Of a stretch of DNA of 64,000 nucleotides, positions 10,148 to 19,651 are shown piece by piece (position 1 is the stretch's first letter; every line of letters begins with the position of its first letter). The position numbers and the translations under genes were made by a program. Below the pieces are notes generated by a model, which was given only the letters and a program-made list of their open reading frames with translations, had not been told where the DNA came from and made no database searches. The DNA lies in the NCBI RefSeq assembly GCF_000246855.1, contig NC_016609.1, positions 8,444,744 through 8,508,743 on the forward strand. The letters run 5' to 3'. The DNA is from Niastella koreensis GR20-10 (lineage in GTDB: Bacteria > Bacteroidota > Bacteroidia > Chitinophagales > Chitinophagaceae).

Positions 10148-10307
10148 TTCTTTTCAAAAAGCTTTCAATTCCTATCAGAATACCCCAGTCTGAATTCAAT
10201 TATCTGAAGCATCATTTACAGATGCTGTAGTTTAACCACTGTAGTTTTTACAGATTATTCCTGATTGCAACATATCACTGCTTTGCGCAAAAGCCTGGCA
10301 GCTTATA

Positions 10308-10364
10308 TAAAGATTTTATTTTAAAGGGTACGATCAACAACACCGTCCCGTTTCTACGGGAGGG
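10308..10364 (+). repeat. 57-bp direct repeat, unit 2
   Basis: Differs from unit 1 at a single base in the AT-rich 5' part. Start-to-start distance from unit 1 is 217 bp. The flanking sequences are unrelated, so the 57-bp block itself is the conserved entity. Confidence 0.9.
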
Positions 10365-10397
10365 AATTTTTTAAAAGATCAGGTACCAAAAAGACAT

Positions 10398-10454
10398 TAA
10401 AGATTTTATTTTAAAGGGTACGATCAACAACGCCGTCCCGTTTCTACGGGATGG
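10398..10454 (+). repeat. 57-bp direct repeat, unit 3
   Basis: Ninety bases after unit 2. It differs by an A-to-G change before CCGTCCCG and a G-to-T change after the hairpin; the hairpin stem is unchanged. Confidence 0.9.
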
Positions 10455-10725
10455 TTTATTTTAAAACCCTTTCTGCACTATTCTCCCCAGTTATAGCCTT
10501 ACAGAAATCCCGTTTCCTTTCTTTAGCTCCGATATCATTTATACCTGAGCAATCAGGGTTAGTTACACTACCTGGCAGGAACACCTGCTTATTTGCACTG
10601 TTTTACCTTCTATGTGTTTAGAACGATAACACAACAGCCGCCTGCATATAACCGGTTGCTGACTGTATTGTCGCATAAATTTTATTGTGCGCCCGCGATG
10701 GCGCCCTATACCGTAACAATTTAAA

Positions 10726-12051
10726 ATGTATGTGATGAGCAAATTTTACCTCAAACTCACAAAGAAAGATTATTGGCTAATCACCCTGATGGCTGTAACA
10801 GTGTTGCTATCGCTGCCGGTAGCTTTACAGGCGCAGGGCCTTGAATTCAGGAATGGAAAGCGGATCTCGGGCAATGACGGCGACGATGGCGCAATATATA
10901 AGTTTGCCGGTGTTGCAAAAGATGTTGATGGCTATATTAAGATCAATGGGCGCTCGCATTCAGGCGTTAAACTAACCAATATCGACCTGGATAACACCGG
11001 TTGGGACAAGGCTTTTCAACCCCAGATCGAATACAAAAACAAATCGGCTAACGGCGGTGAAAAAGACTGGTGGATGGAATTCGAGATCTCCTTTCTTTCT
11101 GCAAAAAATAATACCCCGGTTGCCATTTCAAGTATGGACCTTACCGCCATCGATATAGACGGCGATGATAAACACATTAACGAATGGGTATCGTTGTACA
11201 GCCTGGATTCCTATACTACCGAACGCCGTACTTCGCTGTCGGTATCAGACCTGCTCGAAAATATCTTAAGTGTGTTAACGCTTACGGGTAAAAAATTTTC
11301 CGGGCCGGTTACCCAGTATGATAATATCGATACCACCGCCACCAAAGTAATGGCAACCGCCAAGTACACCAATAAAAGCAAGTTTAAGATCAGGGCAGGG
11401 GGGCACAGTACCGACAATGATATTGCAACCGAACGCCAGTATTCATTCTGGTTCAAATCATTTAATTATGCTGCACCGGTACAAAGCTCATTACCGGTAC
11501 TGCTTAATTCGTTTACCGCAAAAAAGAACGGCAGCCGGGTGGTATTGAACTGGAGCACAGATATGGAGAAGGATTTCAGCCATTTTGTAGTGCAAAAAAG
11601 CGGGGATGGAAAAGACTATACCGATGCCAGTGTGCTGTTCACTGATGGCAACAGCAGCATTCACCGGGAATACTCCTTTAAGGACGACCTGAAAAATACA
11701 GGTTCCGGGCTTGTTTTTTACCGCCTTAAAATGGTTGACCTGGATGGTAATTATAAGTTGTCTGACGTGCGGATCATAAAGTTAACGGAGGATAATGCAG
11801 CCCAAAGCATAACTGTGTATCCCAACCCGGTGGTAAGCGACCTCAGGATAACCCTGGCCGGCAGCTGGCAGGATAAAGCGGTGCACATCCAGGTGCTGAA
11901 CGCGAATGGAACCAGCGTGGTACAGTTCGACAGACCGGGGGCGGGCCAGACAGAAAGCATAAACGTCAATAATTTGAAGCCGGGGCTGTATGTGGTCAGC
12001 GTGTCGAACGGAACGGAATTGGCCCTGCAAAGGTTTATAAAAGCGAAATAA
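10726..12051 (+). CDS. Secreted protein with type IX sorting domain
   Basis: 441 residues. The N-terminus has a signal peptide ending VALQAQG. Residues 20-250 are a beta-rich region with Asp/Gly-rich loops (NDGDDGA, DIDGDD) of unknown function. A segment from about 265 to 350 (PVLLNSFTAKKNGSRVVLNW) resembles the Ig/fibronectin-like linker that often precedes sorting domains. The last 75 residues are a Por/T9SS type A sorting domain (ITVYPNPV, NLKPGLYVVSVSNG). The protein should be exported through the outer membrane and anchored or released. ATG 10735 is an equally possible start. Confidence 0.88.
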   Translation: MYVMSKFYLKLTKKDYWLITLMAVTVLLSLPVALQAQGLEFRNGKRISGNDGDDGAIYKFAGVAKDVDGYIKINGRSHSGVKLTNIDLDNTGWDKAFQPQIEYKNKSANGGEKDWWMEFEISFLSAKNNTPVAISSMDLTAIDIDGDDKHINEWVSLYSLDSYTTERRTSLSVSDLLENILSVLTLTGKKFSGPVTQYDNIDTTATKVMATAKYTNKSKFKIRAGGHSTDNDIATERQYSFWFKSFNYAAPVQSSLPVLLNSFTAKKNGSRVVLNWSTDMEKDFSHFVVQKSGDGKDYTDASVLFTDGNSSIHREYSFKDDLKNTGSGLVFYRLKMVDLDGNYKLSDVRIIKLTEDNAAQSITVYPNPVVSDLRITLAGSWQDKAVHIQVLNANGTSVVQFDRPGAGQTESINVNNLKPGLYVVSVSNGTELALQRFIKAK

Positions 12052-12102
12052 GCGTAGTTGGAGCCGGAGCAGCCGGAATAAAATTAAGTTACCACAAAAA
12101 AG

Positions 12103-12130
12103 AAGCCCTCCCGATGCATCGGGAGGGCTT
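12103..12130. terminator. Shared terminator of convergent T9SS genes
   Basis: A perfect 28-bp palindrome with 14-base arms (AAGCCCTCCCGATG and its complement). A-run on the left and T-run on the right, between the gene ending at 12051 and the one ending at 12157, so it probably works in both directions. Confidence 0.92.
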
Positions 12131-12156
12131 TATATTATTAAGTCTTCTAAACTTTA

Positions 12157-14529
12157 TTAGTTCTTCAACAATTTCTTCGTGAAGAGCTGATCTTTACCAG
12201 CTTTCACATCAAGCATATACATACCTTTTGTAAGTCCGGCCGGTATGCGAATGCTGAGCGAATGGCTTCCGATGCCCAATTGTTCAGTAGAGCTGTAAAC
12301 CTGTCTTCCTGCAAAATCCAGTAAACGGATATTAACTGTTTCAGCAGTTTTCAATCTGATCTGAATGTTGAGATCTCTTTCAAATGGATTAGGTAATGCT
12401 TCCACATCCAGGTCGTTAAGGTTCAACAGGATAACACCAGAATAATTGACGTTACCACCTTTTTGATTAACCTTCAGGCGATAATAACGCGTGGTTGAGA
12501 AAGTATGGTCTGCATCAGTGAACTGGTAGCTATTGGCAATATTGGTATTACCCTTGGCTGGCACAGTACCAGCTTTGGTGAATACACTACCGTTCTCTGA
12601 GTATTCTACATCGTAAGTAGCAACACCTTCATCTCCATTTATTGTCCAGTTTAAAACTGACCGTTGTTCCTGCAGGCTGCCTTTAAATTTCAGGCTCATC
12701 AAAGGCAATACACCATCTGAGAAGAAGCAGGTAGGTGTTTGACCAATGTTGGTGGGATCGCTTGAGTTAACAAACATTACGTTACCATCTGCATCGAGCA
12801 GGGAGATCTTAGACTGGTTACAAACCTGTTTGTTAGGCTCAGTTTTAACCCGGAAGGTTACCACCGCTGCGTTTGCCGCTGTAGGAAGGATGATACCTGC
12901 CTGCTGACCTGCTGTGTTTACCAGCTTACCATTGGGGCTGCCGGTAACTGCATAAGGCATTACACCGGCTACATCCGCTACAGAAACACCATTCAGTTTT
13001 GTTGTACCGGCAATGTAGGTAGTGGATGGTGGAATATAGTCATACATATAAACACCCGCCGCGTTGATGTTACCGATGTTGGTTACAGTGATCTTATATT
13101 CAACTGTGTCACCGCCATTGATGATACCATCACCATCTATATCGGTATAAGTTTTATCGGCAATGATAGAGCTTGCCAGTGCCGGAAATCCGCAAGAGGA
13201 GTAGTCACCACTGGTAAACACGTTCGTTTGGGAAGCATTGATTTTGGCAGCCTGCATGGTTTGCAGATTGAGTTTGTAAACATCATGGTAGGCTCCATTG
13301 ATATATACGTTCCCATTGGCGTCGATAGCCAGCGACTGCGAGGTACCCGGGAAGGGGCTTACCGCACCCATGAAGGTGGCTACCCGGGTGGTTGGGTCTA
13401 CCTTGTACATGTTACTACTATTGGCAATCAGGTATAATTTACCCGAGCCATCGGCAAAAAGGTCACCCCCGCCTTCACTAAGCACGTCTTTAGAGCCGTT
13501 TACCGATGCATTTGAGAGGGTTCCCAGGGAAGTAATGGTTGGTACGTTACCGGGGCCAATGCTGAAACGAACCAGGTCTTTCGCATTGGAGGTTAACGCA
13601 TAGAATTTACCATCAGATCCTTTACCCATACGGTTGATATTATAACCAGAGCTGGTGTTCGTTTCCAATGGATAACCTGTACATCTGTAAATTACATCAT
13701 CATCAATATCATAATAACAAAGCGGGTCTGCATTGGTAGTATTATTGATAAAGTAGATCCTGTTGGAGTCTCTGTCATAGGCAATGGCTGCACAACCATC
13801 CAGTAACTCAATTTTGGTTCCACCGCCGCTTGCACCCGGACGTTTAATGGTAGCACCTGTAAATGCATCCTTTTGAGGAGTACCAGGGGTTGGTCCTATT
13901 GCAAGGTCAGGTCCGCCAGTACCATTTGTGATATCTACAGTTCTGAAATAACTGTGATAGTTGCTGTTATCGGATGCATCGACCGGGGTAACCTGGTAAA
14001 CCACATTACAGGCAGCATCCATAGTGATGGCCGTGTATACTGTGTTGGTAGCCTGAATGGTTGAAACTGCATTCTGGGTGGCGTCGATGGTAGCGTTATT
14101 GAAAACGTTTCCACCGTTGGAGCTAACCTTTACCTGGAAAACGATGGTAGCTGTTACATTCGGTGCCAGAATACCACTGCCATAGGTGGGCGATTTAATT
14201 AAACCACCAGCTCCTGAGTAGGGCATTTTGCCACTGACGTCAGCTACAGCCGCCCCATTCAAGGTGGTAGAACCAGTTATATACGTTACACCCGCAGGGA
14301 TGTTATCATATAACTTGGATGAAACAAAGTTTGTGGAAGTAAGATTCTTTACCGTGATGGTATAGATCAATATGTTTCCCATTGATGCTGTAGTACCATC
14401 TCCACCGGTAGAAAAGTTACTTACAGTTTTAACAAACTGTAAGACTGCCTGGGCCTGCGTATGTGTCTTAAAGCCCAGCAGCAATAAGACAAAGAGCATG
14501 GCCTTCAAAGGGTAGAATTTAAAGCTCAT
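12157..14529 (-). CDS. Large T9SS cargo protein with two DUF11 domains
   Basis: 790 residues from ATG 14529; the frame continues to a GTG at 14571, but the ATG start places the signal peptide (LFVLLLLGF, cut near TQAQA) correctly. Order of parts: DUF11-type repeat at about 30-155 (VKTVSNFSTGG, YDNIPAGVTYITGSTTLNG), a central region at 180-440 with short repeating strands resembling a beta-propeller (YDRDSNRIYFINN, ADGSGKLYLIANS), a second DUF11 domain at 450-600 (DIDGDGIINGGDTVEYKITVTNIG), a linker beta-sandwich and a C-terminal T9SS sorting domain. DUF11 domains are extracellular adhesin-like modules. Likely a surface or secreted protein; the ligand is unknown. Confidence 0.9.
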   Translation of the reverse strand: MSFKFYPLKAMLFVLLLLGFKTHTQAQAVLQFVKTVSNFSTGGDGTTASMGNILIYTITVKNLTSTNFVSSKLYDNIPAGVTYITGSTTLNGAAVADVSGKMPYSGAGGLIKSPTYGSGILAPNVTATIVFQVKVSSNGGNVFNNATIDATQNAVSTIQATNTVYTAITMDAACNVVYQVTPVDASDNSNYHSYFRTVDITNGTGGPDLAIGPTPGTPQKDAFTGATIKRPGASGGGTKIELLDGCAAIAYDRDSNRIYFINNTTNADPLCYYDIDDDVIYRCTGYPLETNTSSGYNINRMGKGSDGKFYALTSNAKDLVRFSIGPGNVPTITSLGTLSNASVNGSKDVLSEGGGDLFADGSGKLYLIANSSNMYKVDPTTRVATFMGAVSPFPGTSQSLAIDANGNVYINGAYHDVYKLNLQTMQAAKINASQTNVFTSGDYSSCGFPALASSIIADKTYTDIDGDGIINGGDTVEYKITVTNIGNINAAGVYMYDYIPPSTTYIAGTTKLNGVSVADVAGVMPYAVTGSPNGKLVNTAGQQAGIILPTAANAAVVTFRVKTEPNKQVCNQSKISLLDADGNVMFVNSSDPTNIGQTPTCFFSDGVLPLMSLKFKGSLQEQRSVLNWTINGDEGVATYDVEYSENGSVFTKAGTVPAKGNTNIANSYQFTDADHTFSTTRYYRLKVNQKGGNVNYSGVILLNLNDLDVEALPNPFERDLNIQIRLKTAETVNIRLLDFAGRQVYSSTEQLGIGSHSLSIRIPAGLTKGMYMLDVKAGKDQLFTKKLLKN

Positions 14530-15294
14530 AGGTTCCGGATTTACACATGAAAGTTTTCGAATTAAATTCACGTCATAACCAAGAAACAGGCCTCGTACTG
14601 CTTCATAAGTTATAACCTATTAAACGGTTTATTTTGCGATTTAGTTGTTACTCATTTAGTTTCATTTTGCCGCTGTTTTTAAATTGTTATCTATAGTAAA
14701 TGTATCAATCAGCTCGTCTTCAGTTCAGTCAATAATTATCCTTTTAATTCAATGGGTATTAAATAAGCACTGGTTCTTACGCCACTAATTTGTTTAATAA
14801 AGTGATTACATCCGGGAAAACTTTTGAAAACAGGAAGGAAAGAAGCAAATAAAAATGAGGGGCTGGTTAAACAGGTATACATTACCCGCAACCATAGGGG
14901 TGATTGTACCTGCAGGGCATTGTTACCTATTAAGGTAACCGGGCGGTTAAATGCATCTAAACGAATAGACGCTTGTAAAGGAGTTTCGATCCTTTTCATA
15001 GTTTTCAAGACGGATATAACATTTAACGGCTAAGGTTGACAATTTTAGCCAATCGTACAACGCAAAAGCCACACGGATATTTTACAGGAAAACACGTACC
15101 CTTTTTAGACTTGACATATTATATTTATGTTTATTGTAAAATATCATATGAATCAATTTACAACGAATTATGTAAAAAATAACTGTTTTGTAAATTTGAT
15201 GCAATATACTATCAATCAGCCAAATAACATAAAACAGCCTGCATTCTCTATTTTGGACAATTGTGGAAAAGTAATAAAAAATAATTTGGTTTAT
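14530..15294. other. Gene-free divergent spacer
   Basis: About 760 bases between two divergent genes. The part from 15110 to 15335 is strongly AT-rich, as expected for a promoter region. Open frames of 69-96 aa here have biased AT-driven composition and no recognisable features; I do not call them. Confidence 0.55.
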
Positions 15295-15314
15295 AACGTA
15301 AACCAGTTTACGTT
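15295..15314 (+). promoter_or_regulatory. Palindromic operator candidate before TonB receptor gene
   Basis: AACGTAAAC, two bases, GTTTACGTT: a 20-bp palindrome ending 21 bases before the receptor ATG. Its position is where a repressor would block transcription or translation initiation. No regulator gene lies directly beside it. Confidence 0.55.
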
Positions 15315-15335
15315 TGAGTATAAATTAAACCACCC

Positions 15336-17606
15336 ATGCTACCGCTTTTGCCGCTGCTTATTTTGCTCTTATCCTTTTTGGCCGGGTCAGCACAAACTGT
15401 TGTTTCCGGAAAAGTAAAAGATGGAAAAGGCCGTCCTGTTCAGGGAGCCAGTATTTCTTTAAAAGATACCTACGATGGCGCTACTACCGATTCCCTGGGC
15501 GCCTTTCATTTTAAAACCACTGAAAAGGGCGAGCAGGTATTGCTGGCCACCTCCATTGGCTTTAAACTACAGGAACAAAAAATAACCCTTTCGGGCGCCA
15601 CCATGCATTTTGACATTGTATTGAAACAGGAGCCTAACGAATTAACCGCAGTAACCATTACCGCCGGCTCCTTTGAAGCCAGCGATACAAAACGTACCAC
15701 CGTTTTAAACTCAATTGATATTGTTACCACCGCCAGTGCCAATGCCGACATAACCAGCGCCATAAAAACCCTGCCCGGTGCACAACAGGTAGGGGAGAGT
15801 GAAGGATTATTTGTTCGGGGTGGTACAGCCCAGGAAACAAAGGTTTTTATTGATGGAACCCTGGTGAATAATTTCTTTTTCAGCAGTGTGCCCGATATAG
15901 CCCAGCGCGGCCGGTTCTCGCCATTTATTTTTAAAGGCACTGTTTTCAGTTCCGGCGGTTATTCTGCTTTATATGGCCAGGCGCTTTCTGCTGCCCTGAT
16001 CCTGGAATCGGTTGACCTGCCCGATAAGTCTTCTGCCAGCCTGGGCATTTCTACTGTAGGGGTGAACGGAGGCTTTCAGAAATTGTCGAAGAACAAAAAT
16101 GCCAGCTGGGGCGTGAATTACAACTATACCAACCTGGCCGCTTATTTTGCCGTGATTAAACAACGCCCCGATAACTTTAAAATCCCGGAATTTCATAACG
16201 GGGAAGCTAACTTCCGCATAAAGACTTCCAAAACCGGGATGCTGAAATTTTATGGATATTTCAATTATAACCAGTTGGGTTTACGCCGGCCCGATATCGA
16301 TTCCGTTGAATTAAAAAATGCTTTCAAGCTCACTAACTTCAACGTGTATGGTAATTTATCGTGGAAAGAAAAGCTGGGCAAAAAATGGCACCTGTACATG
16401 GGCGCTTCATACAGCAACAATACCGATAAAATCGGGAATGAATTGCAGGACCAGCAAAACGTTCCGGTAGTCATGCACCTGGAGCCCTACGACACCAAGA
16501 GCTTTCATGTAAGGTCCTACGGGGAACTGGCACAGATAAAAACAGTGTTTGAAAGACGCCTGTACGGGTTAAGCGCCATTCGTTTTGGTGGCGAGTATAT
16601 GTATTTTAACGATAAGAATAACTACACCAACCAATACGTTACAAACGGCATTACAGCCGCCACTGATAATTTCAAAGCTGCTTTTGCCGAAGCGGATATT
16701 TATTTGACCAACGACCTGGCGGCTAAATTCGGCGGTCGTGTTGAACACAGTTCCCTGCTGGATAAAGCCAATATAGTTCCCCGGATTTCACTGGCCTATA
16801 GAGTTGGTAATAAGGCCCAGGCTTCGCTGGCCTATGGCATATTCTATCAAAAGCCCGAAAAGGATTATTACCTGCGCGGCTATGCCTACAATAACCTGTT
16901 ATATACAAAAGCCACGCATTACATTGCCAACTATCAGCGGGTAAGCAGGGACTATACCTTACGTATTGAAGGCTATTATAAGAAATACCAGAACCTGGTA
17001 AAAACCTATGGCACCAGTAACGCAGGCATTATCGATAGCGTGGCTACCAGCGGGTATGGCGAGGCCAAAGGGATCGAGCTCTTCTGGCGTGATCGCAAAA
17101 CATTGAAGAATGTTGACTACTGGTTTTCTTATTCATACCTCGATACCAAAAGAGATTACCTGAACTATCCGTATGCCATTCAACCCAATTTTGCGGCTAA
17201 CCATACGGCCAGTTTGGTGGTGAAAAAGTTTGTTACCAAAATAAAGACCCAGTTTAATGGCTCCTATACATTTGCAACCGGCCGCCCTTATTATAACATC
17301 CGGTACAGCAGCGTTTCAGGTAAGTACCAGATTGCCGACCAGGGAAAAACCATATCTTACAACAACCTGAGCTTTAGTGTTAATTACCTGCCTACTATCG
17401 GTAATGCTAAATCAAAAAACTTTACAGTATGGGTTTTCTCAGTAAACAATGTGCTGGGCACCAACCAGGTTTATGGTTATAATTATTCATTCAACGGTTT
17501 GCGAAAAGATCCTATTTTGCCAACAGCCCGGCGGTTTTACTTTGTGGGTTGTTTCCTGAGTTTTGGTGTTGACAGAAGCGAAGATGTCATTAACAGTAAT
17601 TTATAA
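15336..17606 (+). CDS. TonB-dependent outer membrane receptor
   Basis: 756 residues. Signal peptide (LLPLLILLLSFLAGSAQ), then a carboxypeptidase-regulatory-like domain at about 20-100 (VSGKVKDGKGRPVQGASISL), a plug domain at about 115-230 (SAIKTLPGAQQVGESEGLFVRGG-type signature, which marks TonB receptors) and a 22-strand-type barrel to the end. It is on the short side for a SusC-like protein and has no SusD partner next to it, so it is more likely a stand-alone receptor, for example for iron complexes or cofactors. It heads a probable operon with the two small genes downstream (gaps 44 and 53 bases). Confidence 0.93.
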   Translation: MLPLLPLLILLLSFLAGSAQTVVSGKVKDGKGRPVQGASISLKDTYDGATTDSLGAFHFKTTEKGEQVLLATSIGFKLQEQKITLSGATMHFDIVLKQEPNELTAVTITAGSFEASDTKRTTVLNSIDIVTTASANADITSAIKTLPGAQQVGESEGLFVRGGTAQETKVFIDGTLVNNFFFSSVPDIAQRGRFSPFIFKGTVFSSGGYSALYGQALSAALILESVDLPDKSSASLGISTVGVNGGFQKLSKNKNASWGVNYNYTNLAAYFAVIKQRPDNFKIPEFHNGEANFRIKTSKTGMLKFYGYFNYNQLGLRRPDIDSVELKNAFKLTNFNVYGNLSWKEKLGKKWHLYMGASYSNNTDKIGNELQDQQNVPVVMHLEPYDTKSFHVRSYGELAQIKTVFERRLYGLSAIRFGGEYMYFNDKNNYTNQYVTNGITAATDNFKAAFAEADIYLTNDLAAKFGGRVEHSSLLDKANIVPRISLAYRVGNKAQASLAYGIFYQKPEKDYYLRGYAYNNLLYTKATHYIANYQRVSRDYTLRIEGYYKKYQNLVKTYGTSNAGIIDSVATSGYGEAKGIELFWRDRKTLKNVDYWFSYSYLDTKRDYLNYPYAIQPNFAANHTASLVVKKFVTKIKTQFNGSYTFATGRPYYNIRYSSVSGKYQIADQGKTISYNNLSFSVNYLPTIGNAKSKNFTVWVFSVNNVLGTNQVYGYNYSFNGLRKDPILPTARRFYFVGCFLSFGVDRSEDVINSNL

Positions 17607-17650
17607 CAGCAACATTTAACTAATTATAATAAACCGTAAACACCAGTCAC

Positions 17651-17938
17651 ATGGAAAATGAAAAAGACCCACAATTGTGGAAAATAGCCAAACGCAGGGT
17701 TGGGTTTAAATATAACCTGATAGCATATCTTGGCATGAACTGTTTCTTTTGGGGCATATGGCTCTTTACCGGCTCCAATAATGGTTATGGAGGATTCCCC
17801 TGGCCAATATGGCCAATGTTTGGATGGGGAATTGGCGTGTTGTATCAATTTTTCGATGCATACGTTTTTACAAAAAACGGCAGCAGTGTAGAACGGGAAT
17901 ATGAAAAATTGAAACGGCAGCAAGGAAATTTTCAATAA
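17651..17938 (+). CDS. 2TM domain-containing small membrane protein
   Basis: 95 residues with two hydrophobic helices (YNLIAYLGMNCFFWGIWLF and the segment WPIWPMFGWGIGVLYQFF) and a charged C-terminal tail (EREYEKLKRQ). This matches the Bacteroidota 2TM domain family, whose members are small proteins or N-terminal modules of LytTR-type histidine kinases. Function unknown. It follows the TonB receptor closely. Confidence 0.88.
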   Translation: MENEKDPQLWKIAKRRVGFKYNLIAYLGMNCFFWGIWLFTGSNNGYGGFPWPIWPMFGWGIGVLYQFFDAYVFTKNGSSVEREYEKLKRQQGNFQ

Positions 17939-17991
17939 CAGCAACGCCAACAGGCAAATAGAAAACACAATAAAAAATAAAATCAACCACC

Positions 17992-18630
17992 ATGAAGCAA
18001 TTGTTTTTTATCCTCCTTTCGATTGTGATCGTATCCCAGGGGATAGCGCAAAGTGAAAAATTTACCAAGGCAATGACCTCCACCATTGCAACTTTTGATT
18101 CAGCTAAAACAGCCGACGACATGCTGGCCTCGTCAGCCGCTTTTGAACGGATTGGCGATGCAGAAAAAACACAGTGGCTCCCTTATTACTATGCCTCGTT
18201 AAGCCAGGTTCTTTATGCTTTCATGAAGAACGACATGACCCAGACCGATGCATATGCTAATAAAGCCAATGACCTGCTGAAAAAAGCCGATGCTTTACAA
18301 CCTAATAATTCTGAAATAAGCTGTGTTAAGTCAATGATCGCTACCCTGCATTTGATTGTTAACCCACAGAACCGCTGGCAGGAATATGGACCGGTATTGC
18401 AGACAGAACTGGACAATGCTAAAAAGCAGGACCCTACCAATCCCAGGCCTTACTATTTACAGGGACAAAACCTGCGCAATACCCCTGAACAGTTTGGTGG
18501 TGGTTGCGCTACAGCCAAACCATTGCTGGAAGAAGCGCTGAAAAAGTATGACGCTTTCAAACCTGCTTCCGCTCTTGCTCCGCATTGGGGTAAAGGACAG
18601 GCAGAAAAAACACTTTCTACTTGCCAATAA
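17992..18630 (+). CDS. Periplasmic TPR-like protein
   Basis: 212 residues with a signal peptide (LFFILLSIVIVSQGIAQ). The mature part is all-helical with TPR-like pairs (ADKANDLLKKADALQPNNSE-like pattern around residues 80-105 and DPTNPRPYYLQGQN near 145-158). Two Cys near the end (GGGCATAKP and LSTCQ) and one in ISCVKS could form a disulfide. Probably an operon member with the TonB receptor; a terminator follows at once. Confidence 0.8.
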   Translation: MKQLFFILLSIVIVSQGIAQSEKFTKAMTSTIATFDSAKTADDMLASSAAFERIGDAEKTQWLPYYYASLSQVLYAFMKNDMTQTDAYANKANDLLKKADALQPNNSEISCVKSMIATLHLIVNPQNRWQEYGPVLQTELDNAKKQDPTNPRPYYLQGQNLRNTPEQFGGGCATAKPLLEEALKKYDAFKPASALAPHWGKGQAEKTLSTCQ

Positions 18631-18637
18631 CAAGAAT

Positions 18638-18680
18638 TGTCCACGTACGGCGTCGAATGTTGTGCGTGGACATTTTCCTT
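18638..18680 (+). terminator. Terminator after the receptor operon
   Basis: Arms TGTCCACG (18638-18645) and CGTGGACA (18665-18672), followed by TTTTCCTTTTT. Confidence 0.85.
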
Positions 18681-18699
18681 TTTAACAGGTAATATTTAT

Positions 18700-19296
18700 A
18701 TGGAAAAAGAAACCAGTTTTTCGCACGCTGATAGTTTAGCGCTTATTGAATCCATGATCAATAAAGCAACCAACCGTTTTAATGAGGACGGTTTTTTGTA
18801 TTTGTTATGGGGTTGGGTAGTGCTGTTTTGCAGTGTAACGGAATTCTTTTTATTACGTATACAGTTTGAAAAGCATTACCTGGTTTGGACACTTACCTGG
18901 GCTGCGGTTATCTACCAGATCTTTTTTCTGCGTAAGAAACGGCAGCGGCAACGGGTGCGTACCTATACCGATGAAATTGTAAAATACGTATGGATCACAT
19001 TTATAATAATCATGTTCCTGTCGGGTGTTTTGATAAGCACAATCCAGGGCAGGGAATATTATAAATTAATTGATCCCATGTTTTTAATTATTTATGGTAT
19101 GCCTACTTTTTTGTCCGGCATCATTTTGCGGTTTAAACCGTTGGTGTGGGGTGGCATTGGTTGCTGGGGGCTGTCGTTATTGACCACGGTAATCCCTGTT
19201 GAATATCATTTGCTGCTGGTGTCTGCGGCCATGATAATAGCCTGGATAACTCCCGGGTATTTATTAAGGCTGAAATTTAAAAAGGCAAATCCTTAA
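18700..19296 (+). CDS. Uncharacterised membrane protein, partner of HTH regulator
   Basis: 198 residues from ATG 18700. The frame is open back to 18637, but that stretch is the upstream terminator hairpin, which decides the start. About five hydrophobic helices after a short soluble N-terminus (SHADSLALIESMINKATNRF). In Bacteroidota a membrane protein of this kind is often followed by a small winged-helix regulator, as it is here 13 bases downstream; the pair may sense an envelope signal, but this is inference. Confidence 0.82.
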   Translation: MEKETSFSHADSLALIESMINKATNRFNEDGFLYLLWGWVVLFCSVTEFFLLRIQFEKHYLVWTLTWAAVIYQIFFLRKKRQRQRVRTYTDEIVKYVWITFIIIMFLSGVLISTIQGREYYKLIDPMFLIIYGMPTFLSGIILRFKPLVWGGIGCWGLSLLTTVIPVEYHLLLVSAAMIIAWITPGYLLRLKFKKANP

Positions 19297-19309
19297 TAAG
19301 GCGATTGCT

Positions 19310-19603
19310 ATGGAGTTTAAAGATCTGGATCCGATTTTACATTCCCAACTGCGGTTGGCGGTTGTTTCCCTTCTCATTAGTGTGAAGGAGGCAGAGTTTA
19401 CGTTCATTCGTGAAAAAACGAATGCCACTGCCGGCAACCTGAGTGTGCAGATAAATAAGCTGAAAGAAGTGGGGTATATAGAAGTAATAAAACAATTCAA
19501 GGACAACTATCCGCAAACCATTTGTAAAATAACCCCTGCGGGCGTGGCTGCCTTTGAAGAGTATGTAAAGAACCTGCAGTCGTACCTGGGCGTAAATAAA
19601 TAA
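19310..19603 (+). CDS. Winged-helix transcriptional regulator (HTH_34 type)
   Basis: 97 residues, essentially one winged-helix DNA-binding domain. The start MEFKDLDPILHSQLRLAVVS, the recognition-helix region NATAGNLSVQINKLKEVGYI and the wing (TICKITPAGVAAFEEYV) match the short MarR/ArsR-like regulators of PF13601. No sensor domain. Cotranscribed with the membrane protein upstream. Confidence 0.92.
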   Translation: MEFKDLDPILHSQLRLAVVSLLISVKEAEFTFIREKTNATAGNLSVQINKLKEVGYIEVIKQFKDNYPQTICKITPAGVAAFEEYVKNLQSYLGVNK

Positions 19604-19604
19604 C

Positions 19605-19632
19605 CCCCACTTTTAGTAAAAGCAGGGGTTTC
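19605..19632. terminator. Terminator between convergent genes
   Basis: Arms CCCCACTTTTA and TAAAAGCAGGGG form a long stem with a tiny loop between the regulator (ends 19603) and the minus-strand gene ending at 19652. There is only a short T-run on the plus side. Confidence 0.65.
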
Positions 19633-19651
19633 CTTACCTGTGAAACTACAA

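Noticed and set aside
10091-10454. CRISPR array reading of the 57-bp repeats
   Set aside because: Only three copies, spacings of 217 and 90 bases, repeat longer than usual and no cas genes in the window.
15127-15417. 96-residue open frame overlapping the TonB receptor start
   Set aside because: Asn/Lys/Tyr-rich product of an AT-rich promoter region; the receptor frame has a signal peptide and clear homology.
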